Assembly: GCA_032718565.1 (NCBI GenBank)
Contig: JAVGVS010000235.1
Location: 62,001 to 126,000 of the forward strand
Reading direction: 5' to 3'
Source: Distichodus sexfasciatus
Lineage: Eukaryota; Chordata; Actinopteri; Characiformes; Distichodontidae
Length of the DNA: 64,000 nt
The translations under genes and the position numbers were made by a program. The first letter of the stretch is position 1. The number at the start of each line of letters is the position of its first letter. Below, in pieces: positions 40,368-51,895 of the stretch. Under the pieces are notes generated by a model, which did no database searches, had not been told where the DNA came from, and was given only the letters and a program-made list of their open reading frames with translations.

Positions 40368-41235
40368 GTGTAAGCACAAGAAGAAATGGCGTAAGCACAA
40401 AATGTTTTTGTTCAACACATTTTTGTTTAAGCATAAGATATTGCATGAGCAGATGTTTTCATGTGAGCACAAGACGTTTTCACGTAAGGAAAATATTTTT
40501 TCGAGTGAGCACAAGATGTTTTTGTTGAACACAAGATGTTTTTTGTGATTACAAGATGTTTTCATCTGAGTACAAGATGTTTTTGTGTGAGCACAAGATG
40601 TTTTCATTGAATACAAGTTGTTTTCATTGAACTCAAGATGTTTTTGTGTAAGCACAAGAAGATATGGCGTAAGCACAAGATGTTTTCGTGGGACACATTT
40701 TCGTTTAAGCATAAGATATTGCATGAGCAGATATTTTTGCGTGAGCACAAGACATTTTTGCATAAGCAAAAGATGTTTTTGTGTGAGCACAAGATGTTTT
40801 CGTTGAACACAAGATGTTTTCGTTGAACACAAGATGTTTTTGTTTGAGCACAAAATGTTTTTGTTGAACACAAGATGTTTTTGTTGAACACAAGATGTTT
40901 TTGTGTGAGTACAAGATGTTTTCGTGTGAGCACAAGATGTTTTCGTTGAACACAAGATGTTTTTGTGTGAGTACAAGATGTTTTTGTGTGAGCACAAGAA
41001 GTTTTTGTTGAACACAAGATGTTTTTGTGTGAGTACAAGATGTTTTTGTGTGAGCACAAGATGTTTTCGTTGAACACAAGATGTTTTGTGTCAGCACCAG
41101 AAGATATCACGTAAGTACAAGATGTTTTCGTGTGAGTACAAGACGTTTTCGTTGAACACGAGATGTTTTCACTGAACACAAGATGTCTCCGTTGGACACA
41201 AGATTCAAGTTTTCATGTCAGCACAAGAGCAAATG
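40368..41235. repeat. 21-bp minisatellite, main part
   Basis: About 40 units of ACAAGATGTTTTTGTGTGAGC and the variant TTTCGTTGAACACAAGATG occur. Because 21 is a multiple of three, several frames stay open on the minus strand, the longest 234 codons (TKTSC and QKHLV repeats). The period alone explains them. Scattered units also occur at 41340-41410. Confidence 0.9.
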
Positions 41236-41239
41236 GTGT

Positions 41240-42205
41240 CTTCATCGCTAAGACCTAGTCTAAAGTTTAAGGGTATAAATTCCATGTTGCCATGTGGAGA
41301 TAATAAACCAAATTATGATGCAATTAACACATTTACATGATACTTTCTTGTCTGCATGTGATACTTCCTTGTGCTCACACGAAAACATCTTATGTGCACG
41401 CAAAACATTTTTTATTTTCCTTTTAGGGGCTCCTTGGAACGCCAAATTGCTGCAACATCTAACCATTATTGACAGTCAGATACAGTTGCTTGGACAGATG
41501 GTTAAAAAGCTTCCTACCAGTGCTATTAAACTGCCTTAATGCTCAACGTATAAACATATTTTAATGCACTTGTCCATATGAATGACGAGTCGACATGACA
41601 GAGTCTCTCTAGGACCAGTTTGGACGGTGGCTGCACAAGCTCACCACCTCATTTTCGCAGTTAAGCTAAGTTTGTCGTGTCAATAATGAGGTACTGGAGT
41701 CGGAGAACGCAACTCTATTCCGGGGTGTTAATGAGTGATAGACAGAATGTGAAAGATGGGCCGGCAGAGGAAATTTGGATTTTGTGCCTGGTTAAGGTTG
41801 TACTTTCACTTGATGCTGATATAGGAATAAATAGACAAAGGAGCTGCGATTATAACACGCTTACAAATACAAAAATCAAACAGCTTTAATTTGTTAAACA
41901 GCAGTTAATGTGTCTGTTATCAGCTGCACTGTATAAATCACTAAAACCACTAGTAGAATTCTTAGGGGAATGTTTAAAAACTATATTTGCAGTCCAGTTA
42001 GAAAGTGGAATAAGCCATTAGACATTTCTGAAATGGATTGTAATTAAACGATATCACACTTGCACACATGGTATCTTTATGAAACATTTTCTATGTACAG
42101 CTGGAGTTATTGGGATATGTCTTCTAATTGGCAATGTAACTCAGTTATACCTATATCTCTATTACTCGTATATACATAAAATACAAATATATTACTTTTT
42201 GAATC
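41240..42205. other. No gene seen
   Basis: Apart from stray minisatellite units near 41340-41410, this is unique sequence without recognised exons. Confidence 0.3.
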
Positions 42206-42206
42206 T

Positions 42207-42500
42207 CGTCAGCGTGCGGCACAGTGGTAAGCGCTGCCACCTGACAGCAAGAACGTCCTGGGTTCGACCCCCGGGTCAGCCTTAGGGTCTTTTTGTGTGG
42301 AGTGTGGATGCTCTGCCCCGTGCGTGGGTTTCCTCCCACAGTCCAAAGGCATGCACTATTGATTAATTTGCGTCTCTAAATTTGGCCCCGTAAGGTGTGA
42401 TTGTGTGAGTGCCTTGCCACGGGATAGGCCCTGGTGCCCCCCTGTGACCCCGGTTGGGATTAAGCGGTTCGGATAATGAAGAAATGAATGAAGTTTAGCT
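42207..42500 (+). mobile_element. tRNA-derived SINE, family B
   Basis: The head GCGGCACAGTGGTAAGCGCT carries an A-box-like stretch and CTGGGTTCGACCC is the B-box. TGTGTGGAGTGTGGATGCTC, GTGGGTTTCCTCCCACAGTC and a tail GGGATTAAGCGGTTCGGATAATGAA follow, ending in GAATGAA repeats. It is nearly full length. Confidence 0.75.
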
Positions 42501-42829
42501 GTGTTTTTGAAAAGATGACCTCCTTCATGAGCCCAAGCTTTTTCTTTTATCACACATTTTATTCTTTTATTAAATTAAATTTTGCTTCTGTTTGTAAACT
42601 TTTTCTTCCCCAAACTCACTTCCATTATGGTCCCTCGCTGCAACCTATTCTCCCATGTGTTTAACATCATGTATGGAAATAATCATAATACATTATACAA
42701 TGTAAATATGTAAATGCTATGTAAATGATCATTATAATGCATTGTATAGGGAATTAATACAATGAGGAAGACTCTGAGAAGTGCTGTGATTTGCACATTA
42801 CACAGACACACGCACAGTCTCTGTATTAC

Positions 42830-43054
42830 TATCTTTGTGAGGTCTTTCCATAGACTCCCATAATGACTAAAGTACATAATTTTACAGCTTCACCTAATCC
42901 TAACCCTAACCTTAACCTCAATAACCAAAAGCACATCTTTTACCTCTTTTCGTTTCTCAAATCTCAAATGTCACCACAAAGCCATGAAAAATGCATAAAA
43001 GTGATTTTAGGGGACAAAAGGTCCCCACAATGCAATAAATACATGGCCACACAC

Positions 43055-43091
<37 letters not shown>

Positions 43092-43385
43092 TTCTTTGTG
43101 GAGACATTCCTTAGGCTCCCATAATAACTAGATGTATACAATTCTACAGCTAATCCAAATCCTAACTTTAACCCTAACTTCAATAACCAAATGCACATCT
43201 TTTACCTCTTTTAGTCTCTCAAATAAAACATGTAAATTTTCTATAAAGTCATTTTTCCTAATGGGGACCTTTCAAATGTCCCTACAAAGCCATGAAAAAT
43301 GCATAAAAGTGATTTTAGGGGACACAAAGGCTCAAAAAGGTCCCCACAATGCATAAAAACATGGTACACACACACACATATGATA
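42830..43385. repeat. Two tandem copies of a dispersed GGGGACA/CCCCACA repeat with (CA)n
   Basis: GACTCCCATAATGACTA, CCTAACCCTAACCTTAACCT, CAAATGTCACCACAAAGCCA and GTCCCCACAATGCA recur at 42848-43047 and 43105-43355 around an (AC)n tract (about 43048-43086). A further copy is at 53145-53420, and an inverted fragment is at 55727-55820. Confidence 0.7.
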
Positions 43386-43639
43386 CATCCCATGTACAGT
43401 ATGTCAGTGATTTTATTGCTTCCATAATCCCACCATTCCCATCTTTTCCACACCCAGTTTAAAGCCTGGCTTTAAATCGAGCTTTACTCCAAAGTCGTTG
43501 TGAGAACCAGTTAAATGTCACTAGGACGGAAATAATTCCCTCAGGCTACATTTTTTAGAAAAAATACTGTTACTTTTCCTCCCATTACAAAGATGGATAT
43601 TTTCAGCATTCCGACTGGCGTTGAACTGGCATCACAGTG

Positions 43640-43850
43640 CACACAGTGAGTGATTATTTTTGTCATTGTGATCACAGCACAGTACACAGTGCACCACAAC
43701 AAAACGTGACCTCTACATTTGACCCATCCATGAAGGAGCAGTGGGCAGCTAACAAGGGCAGCGCCCGGATAGCAGTGCTTGGGGACGGTACCTTGCTCAT
43801 GAGTACCTCAGTGGTAACTGTACCGGCCCTGGATTCGAACCGGTGTCAAG
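43640..43850 (-). mobile_element. tRNA-derived SINE, family A
   Basis: GTGATTATTTTTGTCATTGTG, ACCTCTACATTTGACCCATC, TTGCTCATGAGTACCTCAGT and GGATTCGAACCGGTG (inverted B-box) are present. The A-box side is lost into a worn CAGTGTTGGGG-type MITE. Confidence 0.7.
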
Positions 43851-43959
43851 TAGCTTGTCGATTGAAAAGCAAACATTTAAAAGTAGCTGGCCACAACATT
43901 ACAAACACACAATCACAAAATGTTTCCACTTTGTTTTCTTATTTGTTTCTAGAACAAAA

Positions 43960-44480
43960 GACCACAAGAAAAAGCTGGTATTGGACTCGGAAGCGAGGAA
44001 GCCCGGTTTCGTTTTCCTGCATTTAGAGAGAGTCCTCCACGCCATAAAGCAGCCCTAAGCAGCCGTGACAGTCGCCCTGGAGATTAGCCTCGCCAGCGCA
44101 TCTGGGGGAAAGTGATAGCAGACACGTCGCATCTGGTTCACGCTCCGACGAGGCGCCGGGACGACACACGCTTGAACAGACACGAAAACGGGCATCTGAT
44201 GGAGCAGGGAACATTTTAGTTTTATTTTCTTTACAGGCAGGAAAGATGAAGCTATGAGACGACATGACAGACTCTAAAATATTGGCTCGTCATTGTTCAC
44301 ATTGTAAGAGAGAGAGGGCAGAGGCTTTACATCCATAATGCCTATAAGCTTCAATATACAGAATTTAGGGCTGGTCAATACGACCACAAATCAGCATCAC
44401 AATTAATCAAAAATTTTAATGAGTGATTATTCTGTTTTGGGGGGTTTTGACCTTGTCAGTAAAAAAAAAAACAAAAAACA
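43960..44480. other. Unique stretch, no gene seen
   Basis: A GC-balanced block (about 43965-44275) without repeats or clear splice-flanked coding frames. It could be conserved non-coding DNA. Confidence 0.25.
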
Positions 44481-45190
44481 GAATGCACTACAAATATATC
44501 AAACCTGAAGTCAGAGCCTCAAGCTGGGCTTTGACACGAATGTCGGAATCAGGCGTTTTTCTGGCGTTCGTGGCGTCAGATGAGCGCGGACTAAACACTG
44601 ACCGTTTCCCGCTCATTGGACTAAATCTCAGCGTCCACACGGGCGTTGGTGTCCTGCGTTCAGTCGACTGCATGTTCGGATGTCATCAAATAAACGTTGC
44701 ATGCAACATTTTCCTGATGCCAATTTCTGCCAAAATCCAGAAAATCCAGAAAGAAAACGTTTCTATTGCATTTACATGTCGTTGGGTTAACGTCCTGGAG
44801 GACCGAATATATCCCATGATTCCATTAACTTACTTTAATATTCTTATGTGATGTAAAACCACGTGTGCAGGACAAAGACTGTTCTTCATGTGCCACAAGA
44901 CTTGTATTTTAATACTCCACTTACAGATACTAATTTCCTTTTTAATTTTTTTTAATTTTTAAATTATAAATTTCAGCATACGGGTAAACACTTTGTACAG
45001 CCTGATTACTCCCCCCACAGGTAAACACACAAAATTACAGATTGGGCTGCAGGTTGGCGTTAAACAGTGTAAAATGAATACCAATGTAACGCCTCACTGA
45101 AGTCAATCAAGCGCAGCTACAAAACGCAACAAAAACGGGTTACGGTGTTCAGAGCATCCAAAATTCCAACGCCCGTGTGGATAGGGCCTA
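44481..45190. mobile_element. Possible MITE related to the element at 3284
   Basis: GCGTCCACACGGGCGTTGGT at 44631 and the right end CAACGCCCGTGTGGATAGGGCC (near 45160-45181) share the CACACGG core words of the 3284-3586 element, in inverted relation. The left end and target duplication are not clear. Confidence 0.35.
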
Positions 45191-45664
45191 AACCTCCCAA
45201 CATGGGGTCTAATTGCACACCGATAAAGTGGGAACGTGTGTCATTATGGGGTCATAAAAACCACAGTTTTTATTCAAGTGGAACTTACCCCTTTAAAATC
45301 TCAGTCCCCATAATGGTCATATTCGTAAGTTGTGTCTGTGTGTGTGTGTGTCTGTGCATGTGTGCAGCCCTCTAAAGCGTGGGGGCGTAATGAAGGCATA
45401 ATTCTTCGTCTCCCCGCCCGGCACTAGTTATTTTCCATGCGCTGCTGTATCGTTAGAGCATGTTTTCTGCCAATTTTTCTCTCTCTCTCTTTCTCTCTGC
45501 CATCAAATCCCGGTAATAAAATCAAAGCTATTGTTGCTTTGATTGTCAGGTTAAAGAGCAAAGCCTTATATAAATATATATTTACATACTCTGGAGTAAA
45601 CTATGTTTGGATGTTAACATTCGCCGCTCGTATCTTGATTATACATGTAAATCTGACTTCAGGC

Positions 45665-45725
45665 GCTGCATCTTTTATTCATTATCATTATCATCATCAT
45701 CCTCCTCATCATCATCATCATCAAG
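45665..45725. repeat. (CAT)n microsatellite
   Basis: ATTATCATTATCATCATCATCCTCCTCATCATCATCATCATC. A plain trinucleotide tract. Confidence 0.8.
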
Positions 45726-45929
45726 GTGGGCGTAAATATCCAGGCCAAAGCAGCACGTCCTTGAGCGGATTGGAAATTAGAACGTCTGAGAAAGCCATAA
45801 AAAAACTGACAAAATATGGGCCGGGTGCAGAAATAAGGGCTAAACTTCAGGGAATTTAGGAACCAAAGAGAAACTAACAGAATCACAGAGCTATCTGCTG
45901 AACCAATGAACTAAAAATAAGAAGCATTA

Positions 45930-46160
45930 TCCAAACTTGGGGTCGAGGGGGGACCTACGGACGCAAAGCGGGGACCAACCCTGGGCAGGCGCTAAGATAC
46001 CGCAGGGCACACACACACACACACACAAAATCCCATTCACACCTTACGGGGCCAATTTAGAGTCACCAGTTAACCTACAGTGCAAGCTTTTGGAATGTGG
46101 GAGGAAACCGGAGCACTCGGAGGATTTGAACCCAGGACTTTCTCACTGTGAGGCGGCGGA
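45930..46160 (-). mobile_element. tRNA-derived SINE, family B, partial
   Basis: GCGGGGACCAACCCTGGGCAGGCGC, ACACCTTACGGGGCCAATTTAGAGTC, AATGTGGGAGGAAACCGGAG and GATTTGAACCCAGGACTTTC are family B in reverse. The part carrying the TGTGTGGAG body is deleted. It runs straight into the family A copy at 46150. Confidence 0.65.
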
Positions 46161-46325
46161 GCTTTGATGGGAAGGTCGCCTGTTCGAATCCCAGGACCGG
46201 ATAAAGGTACCACTGAGGAACTCATCAGCAATGTACCGTCCCCAAGCACTGCTCTCTGGGCGCCTGCCCTTGTTAGCTACTCACTGCTTCTTCACAGGTG
46301 GGGCATCTTAATCACATCTTCAAGC
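46150..46325 (+). mobile_element. tRNA-derived SINE, family A
   Basis: GGAAGGTCGCCTGTTCGAATCCCAGG (B-box), AGGTACCACTGAGGAACTCA, ACCGTCCCCAAGCACTGCTC and TACTCACTGCTTCTTCACAGG identify it. It is back to back with the family B copy on the left. Confidence 0.7.
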
Positions 46326-46329
46326 CGAG

Positions 46330-47980
46330 GATGATGAGGCATTGCATCTTAATTTTTTATTGGTCTTTGTGCTGTGATTGTGGGTCTGCATCTCGGAAAG
46401 AGACTGAAGAAGACTTTGGCATGAGAGATGAAACGGCCAGTTGCGTTCAGTTCAATGACTGGGAACCTACACAGACATTTCCATGCTGCAAGTTTGCTTG
46501 GAAGCGTTTGCAAGAGCTGCAGCAGTGTGTCCCGCCTCCAGGTGTTTTTCTCTCTCTATCTCTCTAACTCTCTCTCCTGGAGAGAGTCTCTGGGGCAAAA
46601 ACCCATCCAAGCTTCCAGCGACTTCAAGCGAACTCAGCTGCTATCTGCACCGTACAGCTCCATCCTTTGGGGCACAACCCTCTCCAACCACCCCCACTCT
46701 TTCATATTTCGGAATGTCACTTCTGCTGCTCCCGTTAGACCCCTCTAACAAACCGTCGCAAATAGGCGACATGACAGCGCATGCCACGTCGTGCCAAACC
46801 CCCACAATGCACTGCAGCGGAAGGAGGGAAGTCGGAAAGGTCGCTCCTGCAGCGCATGGCTAGATGAAGTCATCTGTTTAGACAAAGGGAGACTGTTAAT
46901 CAGTCAGGATTTATGGGCCACACACACAAACACACACACTCACTCATCCATTAAAGCATCCTGGGACTTGAATCCGAGCCAGAGATTGAATTAAGTGGCT
47001 GCGCTCTCAGACTCACAAATTTGGACAGTTGTCATAAGGTCCGCGTTGAAGGAGACTGCGGTTTGATGTAAGAGAGTGACACTTGGAGTGTCGAGGAAGC
47101 TACTTTAAACGGCTGCTTATGATTAAATGTTGCTAAGCCACAGCAAAGCTACTGTTTTAAGGTAGTAGTTAGCTACACCGCAAGCTAACTACATCCAAAC
47201 TATTTCATCCAGTGATACTTAATATTTGTGTTGTAGGATACAAATTAATTGAAAAATGTAAAGCATGATCACAATCACAGTAAGGCTTCAATAATATTCT
47301 GGAGGTCGTTATTATTTTTGAGTACATAGATTTTGATAAATACAGCCAATATTATGGCTTCCATCTGGGCCGAGAAGGCCTCCATTCTCTGACTCCATCT
47401 TGCAGCTGCCGAGAGCACACAGTGATGCAGTGAGTGTGCATGCAGTTAGTAGTGTTGCCAACACTGGTGACACGCACGTAGCAGGATGCCATTAAATATT
47501 TTGACATACTATTTAGTATTTATCGTGTGATCTGGGACGTGGCTTGAAGAGGCAAGAGCCATATTAGCGTTTTCCCCCTAACACAAACTGCAGCAGCGTG
47601 GACGTGGCTTGAAGTCTGGAGCGCTATAATTAAATTGCTCTGCTGCTCCTTATAAAACCCACAGCTTTTCATCCAGTGAGTAATTTCACAGCTAGCCTCT
47701 GATTTCCTTTTCTATTAGTATAAAACCCCTGCAGTAAGTCACTTGAGTGAGTGTGTGTGTGTCTGCGAATGTCTGAAGAGAGAGAGAGAGAGAGAGAGAG
47801 AGACTCTCCGCCAAAGGAAGCTGTAGAGCTTGGCTCGGTGCAGACAGAATGTTCCTGAATGTTGCATAACAGTGTCTCATCAAAGGTGTAAATCTTCCCA
47901 CCGTGGAGAAGAAGCGGGGCAGCGCAGTGTTCCTTCAGGGCTCTCTGATGATTGTGCATGGGTAATTTAACGGTCAAGCA
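46330..47980. other. No gene seen; MITE remnant inside
   Basis: Unique DNA with a Cys/Trp-containing frame at 46400-46560 that lacks any family motif. A CACTTGGAGTGTCGAGGAAGC...GTAGTTAGCTACACCGCAAG copy of the hAT-like MITE lies at about 47085-47465. An (AG)n tract is at about 47777-47803. Confidence 0.35.
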
Positions 47981-47984
47981 CACA

Positions 47985-48965
47985 CCCGTAGATACATTAT
48001 GCATACATATGCATGCAAAAAAGGTATACCTTTGCCATTTCATTACTGGATGTACAAATATATGTACCGTAAAAATAGCAATAAAAGTGTGTGTGCATGC
48101 ATACGTTTGTGCATCTGCTCTTTGCATATAATTACTGCATGCACAAACATATGCACCTTAAACATAATAATAAAAGTGTGTGTGTGTGTGTGTGTGTGTG
48201 TGCATATGTTTGTGTGTCTACCCTTTCCATTTAATTACTGCATGCACAAACACTTAAAAGTAGATATTAAAGTGTGTGTGCATACTCTTGCCATTTAACT
48301 ACTTCATGCATCATATGCACCATAAAAAATATTAATAAAAACGTGCATGTGCATGTGTTCATGCTGGTGCATGTACTCTTTCTTTCCATTTTATTAATGC
48401 ATGCACAATCATATGCGCCTTAAAAATCGTATGGCATGTGTGCAAATATTTGTGCATTCTGTATGTGTATGTTCTCTTGCACCTTAACATCTAAATAAAG
48501 CTGTGCGCGCATGGGCTTCTGCCATTTAATTACTGCATGCACCATATGGACCTTTAAATTAGTAATAAAAGTGTGCATATGTTGGTGCATATGCTCTTGC
48601 TATGAAATAACTGCATTCACAACCACATGCACTTTAAAATAGCAATACAAGTGTGTGTTGTTGTGCATATGGTTGTGCATGAGCTAGTGTCATTTAATTA
48701 CTGCATGCATGATCATATGCCCCCAAAACTGAGGTAAAGGTGTGTGTGCATGGGCTTCTGCATATGTTGGTTCCTGTGCATTCACAATCAAATGCACCTT
48801 TAAATGAGTAATTAAAGTGTGTGTGTGTGAAAGTAAGTTTGTGCATGTGCTCTTGCAGTTTAATTATTGCATGCACGCACACATGCACCCTAAGAACCAT
48901 AATAAAAGTCTGTGCATATAAACCTACATATGCAAGTTCACTTTTATTATGATTTTTATGGCGCA
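47985..48965. repeat. Degenerate ~85-110-bp tandem array
   Basis: About nine units each read roughly CCATTTAATTACTGCATGCA, CA(A/T)CATATGCACCTTAAA, AATAATAAAAGTGTGTGTGC and ATATGTTTGTGCAT. Unit length varies because of TG tracts (the longest at about 48176-48201). Every unit carries TTAATTA and GCATGCA/ATGCAT cores. Confidence 0.75.
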
Positions 48966-49659
48966 TTTTCTTTCACATCTATACTATGTATATTTATGCA
49001 AATAGACTTGTTTTACTCTCATCATGGTAACATTTGACAAAGAGACCCACATGCACACGCATGTGCACTTTCCAATAAACACCCCTGCACATCTGGCCCT
49101 GACAAACAGGGGAAGGCTCATGCATAAATAATGCGAGGCTCAGCGCATCTCCTTTGTCTTTTTCCGTCATAAAACGACAGGATTCATCTCTGCGTGCCAT
49201 GCCGAGAGAGATGGAGACATTCGTTTTCATGGCGATGCTGTGACCGTAGCCCCATCAGCCATCCGCCAGCTGCCTCGCCTCACATATTTTTCGGAGAGAG
49301 GGTGGCCTTATTATGCAGAGATTGACACAAAAAGGGGGTTTGATCTCAACTGTTTGCCAGCAAGTTCTCTGCCACAAATTGACTGTTTGTACAAAAAAAA
49401 TGTACACCCAGAACATTGTTGTTTTCAGAATGTCTTGCAATGTCCTCTTTTTTAACTGGTGTGAAAAATATTACATAGTGCAGATATATAAGAATCCGGC
49501 TTCAACAAGTCTTTATCCAGAGAGGTTTTCATGCTATGTTTTTATCACCATTCTGCAGTGGATTCCAAACGGTGGAAACAAAACTCTGGACAGGACTTTG
49601 ATCTGATGGATTTGGATGTTTTTTCAATATCAACTGTTTTCCCTCACCTGCTGTTTGCT

Positions 49660-49867
49660 GGATGAAAGTGGATGATTATTTGTCATTGTGAACACACCAC
49701 AGCATAGCACACAGTGCACCACATTGAAATGTGACTCATCCGTGAAGGCGCAGTGGGCAGCTGACATGGGCAGCATTTTTGGAAGCAGTGCTTGGGGATG
49801 GTAAAGAGATATCTACCGCTCTGGGATTCCAACCAGCAGCCTACCATTACGCTACGAACTGCCCCAG
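49660..49867 (-). mobile_element. tRNA-derived SINE, family A
   Basis: GGATGATTATTTGTCATTGTGAACACACCACAGCA, GTGCACCACATTGAAATGTGA, GCGCAGTGGGCAGCTGACA, GCAGTGCTTGGGGATGGTA and CCTACCATTACGCTACGAAC (inverted A-box) are present. Confidence 0.75.
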
Positions 49868-49869
49868 TG

Positions 49870-51165
49870 TACAGGCCATGTGCTTCCACTGCATTTTGGG
49901 AGTTGACACAGTATGGGCACAGATTAAATAATCAAAATACTCTGAACTGGTTGATGAATTTTTATTTCTACTGTTGATGTTTTAGCGATCAATGGAAAAC
50001 ACAGAATGGCAAATGCTGTTACTAGAAATTAAAATTATAGTATTTTATAAGCATCATATGAAAAACATGCATTTACTGTGGAAATTCAGGTGTTGTCCTA
50101 GAATGAACTGATGAGGGACTGTTTTGAAACCTCTTTTTATATTTGGTGGTATTGATTTATAATGGTGTGCTGGAAACTGGGATTTTGAGGTCAGAAGAGT
50201 GTTGGATGAGTTGCAAGAAGTGGAAAAAGCCAAGGAAACTGAGGAAGTTTATTAAAACGCTGAACTTTAAACAGAGGATTGCCAAGTTTGAGGAAGGGTT
50301 TTATTGGATATAAAGTGAAATGTTAGGATGTTGTTAGTGAGCTCGTCTCAGAACAACTCCCTTTATTGTTTGGGCTTCTATGGGTCATGGATAAAGCTGC
50401 AACCAAGCCGGACTGTTAGTTTTATCTTTTTTGAGGTTGTTATTGGTTGTTATTATACTTTTAACCATTTTTGGAGATTGTAGGGATCACAGTTTAACAT
50501 TATGCTGCTATTTTGACTGTCTATTCTCTGTGACGCAAAATCTGTTGACACACTGTCATAATCGGATATAAGGGTTAGAATTCAGGTCTGGAGTATTCAG
50601 AGGCAGATTTAGAATTCCGTGCACACCGTCATCAGCCTTTAAGGACGTGACTTGTCACCATGTGGGAGACGGCAGACGGGTCAGGGGCTTGAAGGATGAA
50701 CAGTCTTGTTGAGGAGGACGGCAGCACGGAGCAGAGGTGAGGATGATGATGATGGAGGAAAGTGAAGTTTGGCAGGGTTAGGAAGGAGGAAGCTGCATGT
50801 TAATGAGGGTTATTTTTAGCTTTTATTTATCCAACTGTTAAAAACCTAAAAGTTTAATGATGACACAACGTATTAAAACATCTCCCAGTCAATGGCTAAG
50901 CAACCAACCGAGTGTTTATCTGAACACACCCATGTATCTGTCCTTCCAAAATCTGTAACACACATGGAATTTGGGAACCCAAGAGAACTCACATCAGACA
51001 GAAGCCTGTCACATCTGCAATAAAATATCAATCTTCAACTAATATAATTAACATCTATCTAAATGATCAACAGAGTGTACATCAATTGCTACACACATAC
51101 TATAATTTTAACTATAATTACAAAATGAACGGGTTGTATAATAATTCTGTTGGATAATTATATTT
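49870..51165. other. No gene seen
   Basis: Unique AT-rich DNA with a small GATGATGATGATGGAGGA patch near 50739-50757. No exon was recognised. Confidence 0.3.
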
Positions 51166-51167
51166 AA

Positions 51168-51305
51168 AGGGTTGGTTTCTTGCTCATCTCTTGCTCCTAG
51201 TCTTGGACTAAGTTGTAGTACCAGTGGAGATTTACCATTCGAACTCAAAGCTAGTCTAGAACTAGACTTAATCCTCGACTGAGAAGTTGGCCCAAAGTGT
51301 ATTAT
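51168..51305. repeat. CTAGTCTTGGACTA-family MITE-like repeat
   Basis: AAGGGTTGGTTTCTTGCTCA, CCTAGTCTTGGACTAAGTTG, AAAGCTAGTCTAGAACTAGA and TAATCCTCGACTGAGAAGTTGGCCC form a ~138-base copy whose two ends are inverted relatives (GGTTTCTTGCTC / GAGAAGTTGGCC). Confidence 0.6.
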
Positions 51306-51307
51306 TT

Positions 51308-51895
51308 TGTGACCATTACACTGCATCACAAATAAATCATTTCTGTCTGCTACTTGGTCTAATTCACGTGACCTACAGTAAATACTGTGTACTGAATTCA
51401 AACCTGGAGGCACATTTTGTATGTATTTGTTGCAACTGAATTACAACCAGAATTGTAATTATAATTTGGGTGACGTAAGAGATGAACATGGGGAGAGATA
51501 CTATTAAGATATGTCTGTGATGGACACAAGATATCAGGGTCACTGTAACCAAAACATGAACGACTACTGTTCCTTTCTGCAGCGGAAAACAACAGACACT
51601 CACAAGCACAAAAGCAGCTGCCTAAAGCACTTTTGAACAGTACATTGTGTTTTGATTTAAGTCTCAGGTGAACTTTGGTGTATTTTTGCATATGTAACTT
51701 AAGATCTTGATGTGATAAACAAAATGTTCCTCCAGGTTTGAATTCAGCACACAGGATTTACTGTAGGACACATGAATTAGACCAAGTAGCAGACAGAAAT
51801 TATTTATTTGTGATGCAGTGTAATGTACTCTTCAAAAGTGAACAGTGAAAAGCACTTGCTTTTGTGCTTGTGAGTGTTGGATGTCTGCTGGTTTG
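51308..51895. repeat. Fold-back repeat with ~115-bp arms
   Basis: ACTGCATCACAAATAAAT, TCTGTCTGCTACTTGGTCTAATTCA and GAATTCAAACCTGGAGG at 51308-51425 occur inverted at 51718-51830. A second inverted pair, CACTCACAAGCACAAAAGCA near 51598 and GCTTTTGTGCTTGTGAGTG near 51859, partly nests with it. It is probably a non-autonomous transposon or a rearranged pair. Confidence 0.6.

Noticed and set aside
40353..41179. Long minus-strand ORFs (up to 234 codons) rich in Lys-Thr-Ser-Cys and Gln-Lys-His-Leu-Val
   Set aside because: They are translations of a 21-base tandem repeat, whose period is a multiple of three, and more than one frame is open over the same DNA.
39385..41235. Regularly spaced repeats that might be taken for a CRISPR array
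   Set aside because: Units are head to tail without unique spacers, in vertebrate DNA. It is a minisatellite.
42895..42920. Telomere-like CCTAACCCTAACC stretch, possible interstitial telomere
   Set aside because: It is only two to three units long and belongs to a dispersed repeat that recurs at 43160 and 53205 with the same flanks.
46298..46567. Cys- and Trp-containing ORF that looked like a small secreted protein
   Set aside because: No signal peptide, splice context or family motif; it overlaps two other equally long frames.
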